A stretch of DNA of 64,000 nucleotides from Alisma plantago-aquatica (Eukaryota; Streptophyta; Magnoliopsida; Alismatales; Alismataceae). Below the pieces are notes generated by a model that was not told the origin of the DNA, did no database searches, and saw only the letters and a list, made by a program, of their open reading frames with translations. The stretch covers positions 342,129,457 to 342,193,456 of the forward strand of contig OY856412.1 in assembly GCA_963693085.1 (NCBI GenBank), written 5' to 3'. Below, piece after piece: positions 20,904-30,690 of the stretch; the first letter of the stretch is position 1; each line of letters begins with the position of its first letter. The position numbers were made by a program, and so were the translations under genes.

Positions 20904-23900
20904 TGTAACGACCCCTCCTCCCAATAACCCCCAAATAAGGGAGACCAAGAGGTCAGAGCCGTTATCCCAAATAACATGATCAAAGGTTTGACAAATAATC
21001 AATAACAATGATCAAATTCCACCAACTAAGCTGAAAGGTTGTAATAAAATAAAACTTTGCATACCTCCTTTTTTTTCAAACTGAGGGTAACTACTTCTAT
21101 CCATAATTATAGTCTATTCTAACTAATCCTCCTTTGTACTTTAATCCTCATTTAAATCCACATATGCCACTTTACTATTTGTTCTTTTCACTGATACCTA
21201 AAAAGCCGATAAACAAAACGTCGGTCAACATAAAGCTGATATGTGGGGGAAACAATAATTGTGTAATGAACCATAACAACATATTGTAGTGACCTAGATG
21301 TTACCTTCCTCATGGTAGATCCCCATTAAACCATGCATGATCCTACCTAACAGGTAGATCAATATCTAGGGATGAGTCGCATGGAACTACCCATAGGTAG
21401 CACAATCCCTAACTCATTGTGTGCTAAAGAGTTGCATGGCACTACCCATAAGTAGCCCAATCCCTAACTCTTAATAACCTAATGGTCCCACTTAACAAGT
21501 AGACCCTTTACCAGGTTACCCTTTTCATCATTAGCAAAGCCACAGACGAGGACCAGGATCTGAGCCAGTCATGTATACATACTTATGGTGATAATCATAG
21601 TCACTTTATAGTTGAATGAAATAAAAGTCATCCAAGCAGTTATTTTCAGGCAATCGATAAAAGGACCGGGAATCACCGTGAAACTAAAGCGATTAACCAT
21701 AAGCGTAACCACATACATGTCAGGCTGATTTGAGATAAAATAATCCAATCAATAAATCCAAATAGTCAAGCAAGCACATTATGAAATCCTAAAATGTGCA
21801 TACAATTTCCTTTTATTAATCATGCCATCAAGATCTACTAAATTTATCTCGCTTCCTAGGGTTTCTAGTCCACTTTTAGGGTTTTCATTGCAATTAGGGT
21901 TTCCCTTCATCTCTTACTATATTAAACCCTAACTTTATATAATTACTCACAAACCCTAATTATCTCATCTATTCATCATGAAAGATACTAAGGTTATCTT
22001 TTAACAACATTTAACCCTAATATCAGAAAAAGCATAATTAACCATCAATTAAGTCCATTAAGCCTCTTTTACATTAAAGCTACCATTTTTATCCTTTTAA
22101 TCCATGACACGATCATTATGCTTATTTATAATCAATTCATAACTTTTGTGGTCCAATTCACATATGAACTCTATATGTCATTAATTCTACCTTTCTCCAT
22201 TAGAAAACCCTAATTATTACATTAAGGGTATTTATCCACAATTAGGAACTTTTATACTTGAAATAGCTTGGAATGATCATATCTCAACTTTATTCACGAT
22301 TTTGAATAATTAAAACCATTATGAGTCACATTTACTAATATTAGGGTTTCAAGGCCCCTTAAAGCATATTTATGCACATGAATTTCTAAATTAAACCAAT
22401 TACGTGCAAAGTTCATCCTTTTTGTACTTAATGTACCTTTTTTACAATTAACAGGTTAATATCAACTTTAATCATCTATTAAACCCTACTAAATGCATTA
22501 ATCATCTCTAAATAGGGTTTCTTAATCTTTAATTCATTAAAGTTGATAACTTACACTACATTTCGAATAGAAAGAGAAATTAGCCATTTTTAATGAATTC
22601 CTCTCCTTTTTTTGAGCAATTTTCATATTTTATGTGTATCCATCTGATCTATTGATATTTAAATATGATTTTTGTAAGATATTACTTACTAGAGCCAATC
22701 AGAGGGCGCCAAGTGTCCTGCTCCATGCAACGTTGCTCGGTTTAGTTGAAAACATTTTCAATTTATGATTCTGCCCTTACTTAAGATGTTGGTGCTCCAG
22801 CCCGCAGAGGGGCAAACCCGTCCATTGACCCAAAGGGTCGTCTTCCTCCTCACAACGCTCGACCTGTCCGCCCGCTGCAGCCCTAGCCACGACCTGTGCG
22901 GCTCCTCCTTCCTTCCTTGGACCCTGACGGCTGCCGTCAACCCTTGCCCTAGCCCTGCCACCTTCTGCCGCACCTAGGGCACCGCCCAGCGCGTGGCCTA
23001 GGTGGCTACGTCAGGAGAATGAGACTTGCTACCTGCGGCCCTTGCTGCCGTCAAACAGGTGATGTTGTGCCTGTATTAGGGCACGACTTCGATGGCAAAG
23101 CTTCTTCTTGTTATCACGAAGCATCAGGCTTCCCTCGCAACTCTCTCTTGTCGTGTCATGGCTTCATGATCCCGTTGTTCCTCTTAGTTAGGGTTTGTAC
23201 AGAAAGGAACAAGAAGAAGAGAGGGGACTGCATGGAATCTCTCTGGACTCGGCTAAGGGCTCTTCCCCTTATATAGGGAAGTGTAGCAACACCCTAGGAT
23301 GCTTTCCCACGAAGAAACAAAGTTCTTTCCCACTAGGAATCTGATTCCTTCATTAAGAAGCAAGTCTCTTTCTCTCTCGTAAATATCCTTTTGATATTCA
23401 TTACTCTTTAGATATTAGAATTTCAAAAATCACCTCCTTTATTCTCTTAGTACTTGCCCTTTAATCCATTGGCACGAAATTATGTTTTCTTTTAGTAGAA
23501 AATATTTCCTTTTTATCAATAACACAAAATTAATTAATAATGTATCACATTATCCTCTTATTTTGTATTATTGGTATTTTCTCTTTCTTTTTATCCATTG
23601 GGGCTCCTTGGACCCCAAGAAACTCTAATATTTCGAAATCCTTTTTAATGGATACTCATTATCCTTCTAGATGCATCTGTATTCATTATTTCACATTATC
23701 TTGTTTATTTCTTATTAAAATAACTCTTTTTTAGGATTTCTCTTTATCTTTCTTTTTTATTTTCGTCATTGGCATTCCATTTAACATTAGGAATCCTTTG
23801 GATATGAAAATTCACCAAGGATAACTCAATCATACCTCTTTCTACTTATTTTTCACATTTTATCATTGTTTTCAATTTCTTACTTAATAAAGAAATATTT

Positions 23901-24240
23901 AATTTTTCTTTTCTTTTCTTGTTGCATTATCTTTGTAACTTTGGACTCCTTGAGACCTAAGGAACCCAAGAGGCACGAAATCCAACTTTGGATTATCTTC
24001 TATTGCCTTCTAGAGGTTTCTACATTTTTCTTTTCTCCATTTCTTATTAATAATGGAGTTCCTTTTGTCTTTTCCTTATTATTGGGCCCAATAGCCAATA
24101 AAGCCCACAAAACAACCAACAAGGCTATTGTAAACGAAACTCATTTATTCAAGACAAATTATATCATAACTTGTTCCAATATCTTTAATATGAGAAATTA
24201 CATTTCTCACCAAATAAACCCAAAAATTGGGGTTGTAACA
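20904..24240 (-). repeat. G1 5' LTR (3,337 bp)
   Basis: This LTR is upstream on the minus strand. It begins at 24,240 with TGTTACAACCCC and ends at 20,904 directly before the primer-binding site. A TATA box CCTATATAAG at 23,268-23,277 suggests transcription starting roughly 30 bases lower, giving about 1 kb of U3 and more than 2 kb of R-U5. GGGTTT/AAACCCTA motifs are frequent at 21,850-22,500. Confidence 0.9.
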
Positions 24241-25217
24241 GTAAGCCTCTGTGTTTGTAGGTGAAACAAATTCTAGAGAAGCCCGGATCGGTAAGACCTA
24301 CTTCCATCAAAGTGTCATTAAACAACCTTGCCTCACTGCAGTTATAGTGATTACTCCCCAACTTTTCAAAAGGCACCAATGTGGTGTTAAAGTCTCCCAA
24401 GACCACCCAAGGCTCATGTACCTTTGTACTATCCTTGATAATGTGTTTCCATAGTAGTTGCCTAACAACGATATGAGGATTAGCATATAAAAATGATACC
24501 ACAATCAAATCATTTAGGTGGTAGGTAATGAAAGACCTTTTTCTCTTCGTGTTTCCAATACACCCAAATTCCTCCAGCGAACCCACGAGCCTCCACTCGA
24601 TGTGAGCAATTAAAGCCTAACTTCTTGATGGTCCACACTATAGGCATTGCGCTAATTCTAGGCTCTAGGATGGCCACCACATCTGGTCGGCGATCCCTCA
24701 TGAAGTTCATAAAGACGTTGCATCTCACCTTGCTTCCTATTCCCCGCACATTCCAGCATATGATCTTCATCGTAGAGGTTAACCAGTTAAGAGGTTTGAT
24801 CTGATTAAATAGTAGTTTGCTCAGATACAACATGCTCATTAACCTACTCTTCTGCGACAACAACTCCTGACCAGATTCCAAGTTGACCTCAGTTTCATCA
24901 AATTTTTGTTCGCTTTCATCAGGCGTTCTGGCGAGTTCCGCCACAAAAGCTTTCACAGACTCCACCCGCAGACTCCTCCTAAGTGATACAACTATATTAG
25001 AGGGCTTCGTTCTTCCTTTCCTTTTGGTCATCAAGTTATTGCTCGACCCTAATTTCCTTAGCAATAGTGCTTTGTCTTTCTCCTTGACTCCTTGACTGGC
25101 TTTGTCTTTCTTAATTCTAGACATGACTATCATATCTTCTGTCTCATTGTCTGCCCTTGTTTCATGCATGACCACTTCAGTAGCTATAGCAATGACCGAT
25201 TCCCCAATTTCTATCAC
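24241..25217 (-). pseudogene. LINE endonuclease domain (5' part)
   Basis: From an ATG at 24,770 the minus strand encodes MKIICWNVRGIG, the classic start of the APE-type endonuclease of plant LINEs. ILEPRIS (catalytic Glu region) and, after a frameshift near 24,540, WVVLGDFN (catalytic Asp and Asn) follow. The protein breaks at 24,241, the edge of the G1 LTR, and resumes at 3,497. Upstream, 25,217-24,780 is a charged linker without a recognised fold. This enzyme nicks target DNA to prime reverse transcription. The frameshift and the insertion make it inactive. Confidence 0.8.
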
Positions 25218-25689
25218 TTTGTCTATTTCTGGATTAACAATAGTGTGTCTACCTCCTTGAACCTTGCAACATTCTTGGTGTTGACTACATCCTGACTTTT
25301 GTTCATAATAGTGTTCGTGACGTCCCCGAGCGGTGGCCTAAGTAATCCCTCCTCATTTGTCTTCTATACCCAAACTTCTGGGACTTCCCTTGCATTGGCT
25401 TGGTTCTTCTTCTTCCTCCAAATCTTCACTTGTCTTGTTTGAGTAGCAGAGGTATCTTGGGCATTTTCATTCTGTGTTATTACCTCCTCAGTTTCTTCAA
25501 CCAAACCAACAAAATGGTTTGATCTCCCAACAGTGTTACTCGTGTGACTTTGTCTATTGTGTCTTCCCTCTCCCTTATGCCTTTGAAACTGTCATTCCTC
25601 TGGTTGCTTTTCCGTTGTAGTCTTCTTAGCACTCAACTAGGCTTCACCTGTTGATATTGGGTGTGCTCGTCTCATTAGAAATCATATCC

Positions 25690-26800
25690 TTACTGTTTTT
25701 TGACGTGTGGCCCTACATGCCGCACTTCGCACATGCCCATGGAAACCCTTCGTATACGACCTCATATTTCTCACCATTAATCAAGATGGAACTGACAAGT
25801 TCCTTTTCTTATCAATTTCTACAGCCAATCTGGCAAACCGGCTTCGGGATCCATTTTCAGTGTGGTTATCAACCTTAACTAAGCATCCCAGAGCCATGTC
25901 TATATATGTAAACATCGTGGGAATGTGCAGATGCGGAGGGAGTTTTATTATACGTGCCCATGTGATAATGTATGAAGGGAATTCTTCAGTAGGTTTCAAG
26001 GTATGGAACCACTCCCAAACAACAACACTACTTCCAAATAGTTTCCAAGGTCCACTTGTAAGTAACCTGTCGAAGTCATGATGACAAGTGAATTGCACTA
26101 CAAAGTGCCCAAGTTCAAGTTCAAACATATTGAACCTACCTTTGATCTTCCAGAACAACTTGAGACGATCTCTTAAGGTCATGTAACCAACTTCTGTTCC
26201 CAACAACCGAACAACCACGACATATCTCTAGGGCCAAACAAGATCATCCTCGGCTTCAAGTTCGATAGTGATCTCAGGGATTCCTTCTGCTTCTAGCATC
26301 ACAACCTCCAAAGGTAGATCTTGTTCAAAAAACTTCTCCAGAAAAAATTCCCCATTGTCTGCATTATGGTTCATGTTGGCCGTTCCATAACTAAGAGCGC
26401 CATTTAGAGATGCCGACATGGCCGCATATTTTTGTGAGACAACTGGTATTGCATGCTATCCAAAACCTTCTATCTTTTTTTCCTCCTTCCCTCGATCGTC
26501 TGCCCTCCGGTCCTATATCTGGTTGGTTGCTCCTTCCTCAGCTGTCGCTGCCCCCTTCATTCCAGCGACTGTAAAAGTATATCGTATCTCGGGTACAGAT
26601 AGTACAGCCGTCCCGGTCCGACGATTCTCCCCATGCCTATTCTATTTCCTTGCTTCATCCCGAACATTTGAGGTTCTATTGCCCTTTGGGCGACCTTCGA
26701 ATCCTTGATTTGCCTTTGGATACAACACCCAACCATCCCCATCCTTACCCGAGTCGCCCCCCGTATCGCCACACCCCCCACGCAACCCTGGCGCCGCCAT
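25690..26800 (-). pseudogene. LINE ORF1-like protein (DUF4283-type domain plus zinc knuckle)
   Basis: A minus-strand ATG at 26,800 opens a glycine-rich leader that meets a stop within about 35 codons. From about 26,420 to 25,781 the reading resembles the DUF4283 domain that precedes plant LINE endonucleases, with a typical stretch around LLTSGPWKLFGSSVVVWEWF. A CCHC-type knuckle follows near 25,760-25,710 (CAKCGM, stop, GHTSK), with the last cysteine replaced by serine. In plant LINEs this part binds nucleic acid. The stops show it is not functional. The family call rests on motif recognition. Confidence 0.7.
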
Positions 26801-26803
26801 TGT

Positions 26804-27060
26804 CACGTTAGGATACGCCTTAGCATGATCACCTATAATGAAGGCATTTGATTAAAAAAATTCCGAATGTAGTTACGGAATAGGCCAATGTTGCATCCGT
26901 AGTGTAGATTTTGTTTTACCTTTGTAATCTTCTCAGTGACTTTGATTTCCTCTAACACCCGTTTCATTAAGAAACATCTTGTCCAAACATTGAAGTAGGA
27001 GGCCTGCGTTTACATGTAGGCATCTCACATAGACTACTTCGTTCTTGAATGCCGTGTAGC
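26804..27060. other. Spacer between LINE and subtilase array
   Basis: AT-rich DNA of about 260 bp with no open frame or repeat that I can support. It joins the 5' end of the LINE to the first promoter unit of the subtilase array. Confidence 0.5.
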
Positions 27061-27062
27061 CT

Positions 27063-27341
27063 AAATAAGGAGTGACGTCTTTGAAACTGATCCATGAGGA
27101 AAGTTGGATGAATCACCTATAATTTGAATTGGTCAATTCAAGTGGACCGCATGAGCGAAGATAATGTCTTTAACAAATTCCTATGGGGTAAAAAGAGAAA
27201 CGTGTATGCGTTACACTCTTGTACTGTGAACGCGGCACAAGTTGTATGCGTAGAAGTGAGAGATCCTCGTGGTATTCCTAACATACCAAACCGTCAGAAG
27301 TGTAGGGTTGCCTATAATAGAATGGTAATAGTAGATAAGTA
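27063..27341 (+). promoter_or_regulatory. Subtilase promoter unit A (orphan)
   Basis: This block matches the promoters at 27,343-27,714 and 30,380-30,690: GTGACGTC-type start, TTGAATTGGTCAATTCAA (27,124-27,141), GGGTAAAAAGAGAAACGTGT and AGAAGTGAGAGATCCTCG. The TATA position reads CCTATAATAG, weaker than in the other units. No coding follows; unit B begins at once. It looks like the 5' stub of a lost gene copy. Confidence 0.75.
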
Positions 27342-27714
27342 AGTGACGTCGTTGAAACAAACCCATGGGGAAAGTTTGATATATATCCTATAATTTCAAT
27401 TGATCAATTCAAATGCATCACATGTTCGAACATACTGACTTTCGCAAGAATAATTGATTCAAATGCATCACATGTTCGAACATACTGGCTTCCGCAAGAA
27501 TAATTGATTCTTATGGTGTAAAAAGAGAAACGTGTATGCGTTGCACTCTTGTACTGTGAACGCGACACAAGTTGCATGCATAGAAGGGAGAGATCCTCGG
27601 TGGTATTCCTAACTAACCAAACTGTCAGAAGTATAGGGTTGCCTATATAAGGACATGGTTTCATTTGATTTATCCTATCCAAACAACCCAATACACTTGA
27701 AGTGGGATAAGGTT
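27342..27714 (+). promoter_or_regulatory. Promoter of subtilase pseudogene (unit B)
   Basis: Paralogous to units A and C. It has TGACGTC near its start, an imperfect copy of the 18-bp palindrome (27,395-27,412), a tandem 50-bp duplication (about 27,409-27,508) containing ATGTTCGAACAT, and a TATA box TATATAAGG at 27,644-27,652. The first ATG of the pseudogene follows about 60 bases later. Confidence 0.75.
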
Positions 27715-28344
27715 ATGACCTGTGTAGTGAGATCAATGGCATTCAACATCACCAATCGTTCCAGAACTCTCATCTCACGTCTGTCTTCCTCATTACCCGG
27801 CCTCATCCTTTCCCTAATCCTGTGCATACACAGCTTCTCCGGTCAAGCGGCATGCTAGGGCGTTCACAAAACCTACATCGTTCACGTCCACAAGCCTCCT
27901 CCTGACCACACAGGCTCCCACCGGGACTGGCACGAGGCCTTCCTACTCCCGCCAAGGACTAGTGTCGATGACGGGCTGACAGATTCACGGTTGGTGTACT
28001 CGTACACCCATGCCTTGAGTGGCTTTGGGGCGAGGTTGACAAAGGAGGAACTGGAGGCAATGAGGCATATGGATGGCTTCCACCAAGCTGAGCCAGAGCG
28101 TCAGCATTCGAATCTGCACACAACCCATTCCCCAGCCTTCCTCGGTCTGCATCCCGGTTGGGACAGGTTCTGGGGAGGCGCTAAGGCCGGATACGAGAGA
28201 GGTGTTATCATCGGATTAGTTGACACCGGCGTGGATCCAACCCACCCTTTATTCAGCGATGATGGAATGGCACCGCCCCCAGTGAAGTGGAAGGGCAAGT
28301 GTGAGTTCAGCAACTCATCGCTCTGCAATAACAAGCTCATCGGA
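27715..28344 (+). pseudogene. Subtilisin-like protease, 3'-truncated copy
   Basis: Nearly identical to the first 210 codons of the gene at 30,691. It keeps the signal peptide region, the I9 inhibitor prodomain and the catalytic aspartate block as GLVDTGVDPTHP. A TAG at 27,856-27,858 replaces the CAG glutamine codon after the signal peptide, a single-base nonsense change. Similarity stops after LCNNKLIGA at 28,344, where unrelated DNA with LINE remnants begins. The His, Asn and Ser catalytic blocks, the PA domain and the C-terminal domain are missing. Its DTG motif is the normal one, unlike the full-length paralogue. Confidence 0.9.
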
Positions 28345-28639
28345 GCATATATTCTGCCACATAACAGAATATATGATCTCAAGCTTTTGAATTCTAACAT
28401 TCTCATGCATTTGTGCTACTCCATAACACGAGATAAAAGTGATATTGCTCTCTCAAGATATCAACAATCAAACATCACAAGATGGTAGATAAGTAAGTAA
28501 GTGAAACATTAAAATCGGTGCATGGAGATAATCTTGACAAGAGTATATATATTCAAAATAGAGAGACAATAGACATGTTTGAAGGGCCTCAATGGCTACT
28601 CCCAACCCAAGTTAAGGTGTTTAGCCACACATGTGCACG

Positions 28640-29310
28640 GGTAGCATAACATCGTTACAAGAAGACGGATACATCAAGTTCCACGAAGTGATGAGGGAAG
28701 TACAACGTGATAGTAGTGATAGATCTAGATGGAGAGAGAAGGACATGATACAACTCAATACTTATTCAGATCGAGATCTAGGAGGTCGATGGCGTGGACG
28801 GTCTTCTTGTCTCTAATAGATGGATCCTTCAATCATCTCTCTCCTCAGCTTTCGCCTTTGGAGATCCAAGACTGATTATATGGATGGATGGAGAAGAGTC
28901 TGGAAAATGGCAGCACTTCGTGATACTATCAGATCCGATGATTTGACAAAATGGGTGGGTGGCCTATTTATAGGCACACTCCACTGACTTAACCTCTCAA
29001 CCACGGTCAAGGTCTGTTGAATCCCTACCTCAGTCGTGGTCTGGTTGTCCACCTCCTTGGGTGAGGGTCGCGGTCGAGTTCAGTTTAGCAACCCCCCTCG
29101 GTCGCGGTTTAGCTGGCCACCCTCTCGATCGTGGCCTAGTTGTTGTGACATTTTGGAGGACCGTGGTTGAGGTTGAGGTGTGTTTTACCTTGGATAATTC
29201 GAGATCGCGGTCTTCAATGTTGATCGCGGGACCATGATGAGATGGTCCATGCTGGATGAATGGGTCGCGGTCGAGGTGATGACCGTGACCTGGGCCAGAT
29301 ATATACCAGA
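28640..29310 (-). mobile_element. LTR-like insertion with GGTCGCGGT repeats and a TATA box
   Basis: This segment interrupts LINE coding. On the minus strand it has a cluster of GACCGCGACC-type repeats (29,285-28,985) and then CCTATAAATAGG (plus 28,963-28,974). That is the same order as the hairpin arrays and TATA boxes of the F1 and F2 LTRs. No partner LTR or primer site is visible, so a solo LTR of a third family is my best reading. The edges are approximate. Confidence 0.45.
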
Positions 29311-29752
29311 AATTAAGGGGAGAATGTGTAAGTGAAGTATTTGACATAAGATGCAAAAAATAGAGGGAAAAGTTAGCAAAAGATATGCTAGGAAGGCATA
29401 AAATATACACAAAAAGTGTGTAAAATAAAGGGTTATCAGATAGACATTTAATTGAGGATAGGACATGCACATTGTGCTTTATAGAGAAAGAAAGCATATC
29501 ACACATGTTGTTTGGATGCCCAAATGCCACTGAATTATCGGAACAAAGGGGTTGAGCTATACAAAGGATCATTGACGACGTGAAAGATGAGAGCATAGGC
29601 ACAGCTGTAGAGGAGATATTGGACAATGATGAGGAAACAGAAATGTAAGAGATGGTGGCAGCAATGTGGGCAATATGGCGGTTCAGAAACGAACACATCT
29701 TCAACACCGAGGGACCCAATAACCACGCTATCTACGCATCAGTAGCCTTTCC

Positions 29753-30277
29753 ATGATAAGAGACCACAAAAAGCTCAAGGGTGGTCGAGGAAGGAATAAA
29801 ACAGCTGGCAGAGGAACTCAAGAAGGGAGATGCATGTCGCTGATTGAGGGGGCAATAAAGGTGAATGCAGATGCATGGATAGGTGAGGACAATGAGGCAG
29901 TAGTGGGGATGACAACTAGAATTAGCGAGGGCCAATTGCAGGCAATGGCAGGACATAAATTGGGTCCTAGCAACCAGGTAGCAGTGGCGGAAGCCCTTGG
30001 AGTTAGGCAAGCATTAATGTGGGCAGCCAATCTGGGGTTTAGGAGGGTAATGGAGAGCACTATCACACGCAGAGACTATATAGGTATCATCCGAGAAGAC
30101 ATTAAGTTTCTTCGTCGTTCTGTTGATTCATGTGAACTTTCTTTTATTCCCCGTAGTTGTAATAAGGCAGCTCATGTTGTAGCTAGCATAGCCCGTAGAG
30201 AGTCAGGTCATAGTTTTTCTCTTATGCATTCCTTCCCTTCATGTGTCAGCTCATGTTGTCAACATTGTTATTGCTAA
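29753..30277 (+). pseudogene. LINE RNase H domain
   Basis: The frame encodes KVNADAWIGEDNEAVVGM, AVAEALGVRQALMWAANLGF, RRVMESTITRRDYIGII and PRSCNKAAHVVASIARRESG. These are the D, E, D and H-containing segments of the RNase H (RVT_3) domain that closes plant LINEs. The first catalytic position reads DAW instead of the usual DGA or DAA. The domain would remove RNA from the RNA-DNA hybrid. It is a detached 3' remnant of a broken LINE. Confidence 0.8.
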
Positions 30278-30379
30278 TTTAGCCTTAAATAGATGACGGG
30301 GGATCCCCACAAGGTCCCTCATCCTTACCTAACAAAAAAGTGACGTGCAAAAGAAGCTCGCCTCTTAGTATGGTAATAG

Positions 30380-30690
30380 TAGATAAGTAAGTGACGTCCT
30401 TGATATATATATCCTATAATTTGAATTGATCAATTCAAATGTATCACATGTGCGAACATACTGGCTTTCGCAAGAATAATTGATTCTTATGGGGTAAAAA
30501 GAGAAACGTGTATGCGTTGCACTCTTGTACTGTGAACGTGGCACAAGTTGCATGCGTAGAAGTGAGAGATCCTCGGTGGTATTCCTAACAAACCAAACTG
30601 TCAGAAGTATAGGGTTGCCTATATAAGGACATGGGTTAATTTGATTTATCCTATCCAGACAACCCAATACACTTGAAGTGGGATAAGGTT
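30380..30690 (+). promoter_or_regulatory. Promoter and leader of the full-length subtilase (unit C)
   Basis: Third copy of the promoter block. It contains TGACGTC near 30,393, the perfect 18-bp palindrome TTGAATTGATCAATTCAA at 30,421-30,438, the conserved GGGTAAAAAGAGAAACGTGT, and a TATA box TATATAAGG at 30,620-30,628. The predicted start is about 30 bases later, leaving a short leader before the ATG at 30,691. TGACG is a known core for bZIP (TGA-type) factors in plants; its use here is inference. Confidence 0.7.

Larger units (their letters stand above)
3498..24240 (-). mobile_element. G1: Ty3/Gypsy chromovirus-type LTR retrotransposon
   Basis: Two long direct repeats bound the element, each starting TGTAA and ending TTGTAACA on the plus strand. 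Flanking 5-mers GTAGG (3,493-3,497) and GTAAG (24,241-24,245) differ at one base and form the target duplication. The element lies on the minus strand. A primer-binding site complementary to initiator Met tRNA (20,890-20,901) follows the right-hand LTR, and a purine tract (6,918-6,930) precedes the left-hand one. Without the nested CACTA it would be about 11 kb, with only about 4.3 kb of internal DNA. A chromodomain-type C-terminus survives at 6,925-7,206; no intact gag or pol frame is left. It may be mobilised only in trans, like a LARD, or be dead. Confidence 0.9.
156..26800 (-). mobile_element. LINE (non-LTR retrotransposon), split by the G1 insertion
   Basis: LINE coding domains run on the minus strand in the usual order: ORF1-like region with a zinc knuckle (26,800-25,690), endonuclease (24,770-24,241 and 3,497-3,330), reverse transcriptase (about 2,853-1,270), zinc-binding region (1,130-474) and RNase H (about 473-156). 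The element 3,498-24,240 interrupts the endonuclease. Once it and one copy of the 5-bp duplication are taken out, the frame runs on in phase. Frameshifts and stops occur in every domain, so it is dead. The true 5' end is unclear. The 3' end is cut by the LTR at 155, so no poly(A) tail or target duplication can be checked. Confidence 0.85.
28345..30300 (+). mobile_element. 5'-truncated LINE fragment (plus strand)
   Basis: Inserted or joined where the subtilase pseudogene ends. Plus-strand coding includes part of a zf-RVT region (WLLPTQVKVFSHTCARVA near 28,600; RTCTLCFIEKESISHMLFGC near 29,480) and an RNase H domain (29,753-30,277). An LTR-like segment (about 28,640-29,310) splits the zf-RVT region. 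The 3' end is near 30,300, with no clear poly(A). Because the DNA to the right is the next gene's promoter and not the rest of the pseudogene, the insertion came with a deletion or the junction was rearranged. Confidence 0.75.

Noticed and set aside
30673..30690. Upstream extension of the subtilase to 30,673
   Set aside because: The codon there is TTG, not ATG. The first in-frame ATG is at 30,691, followed by another at 30,712.
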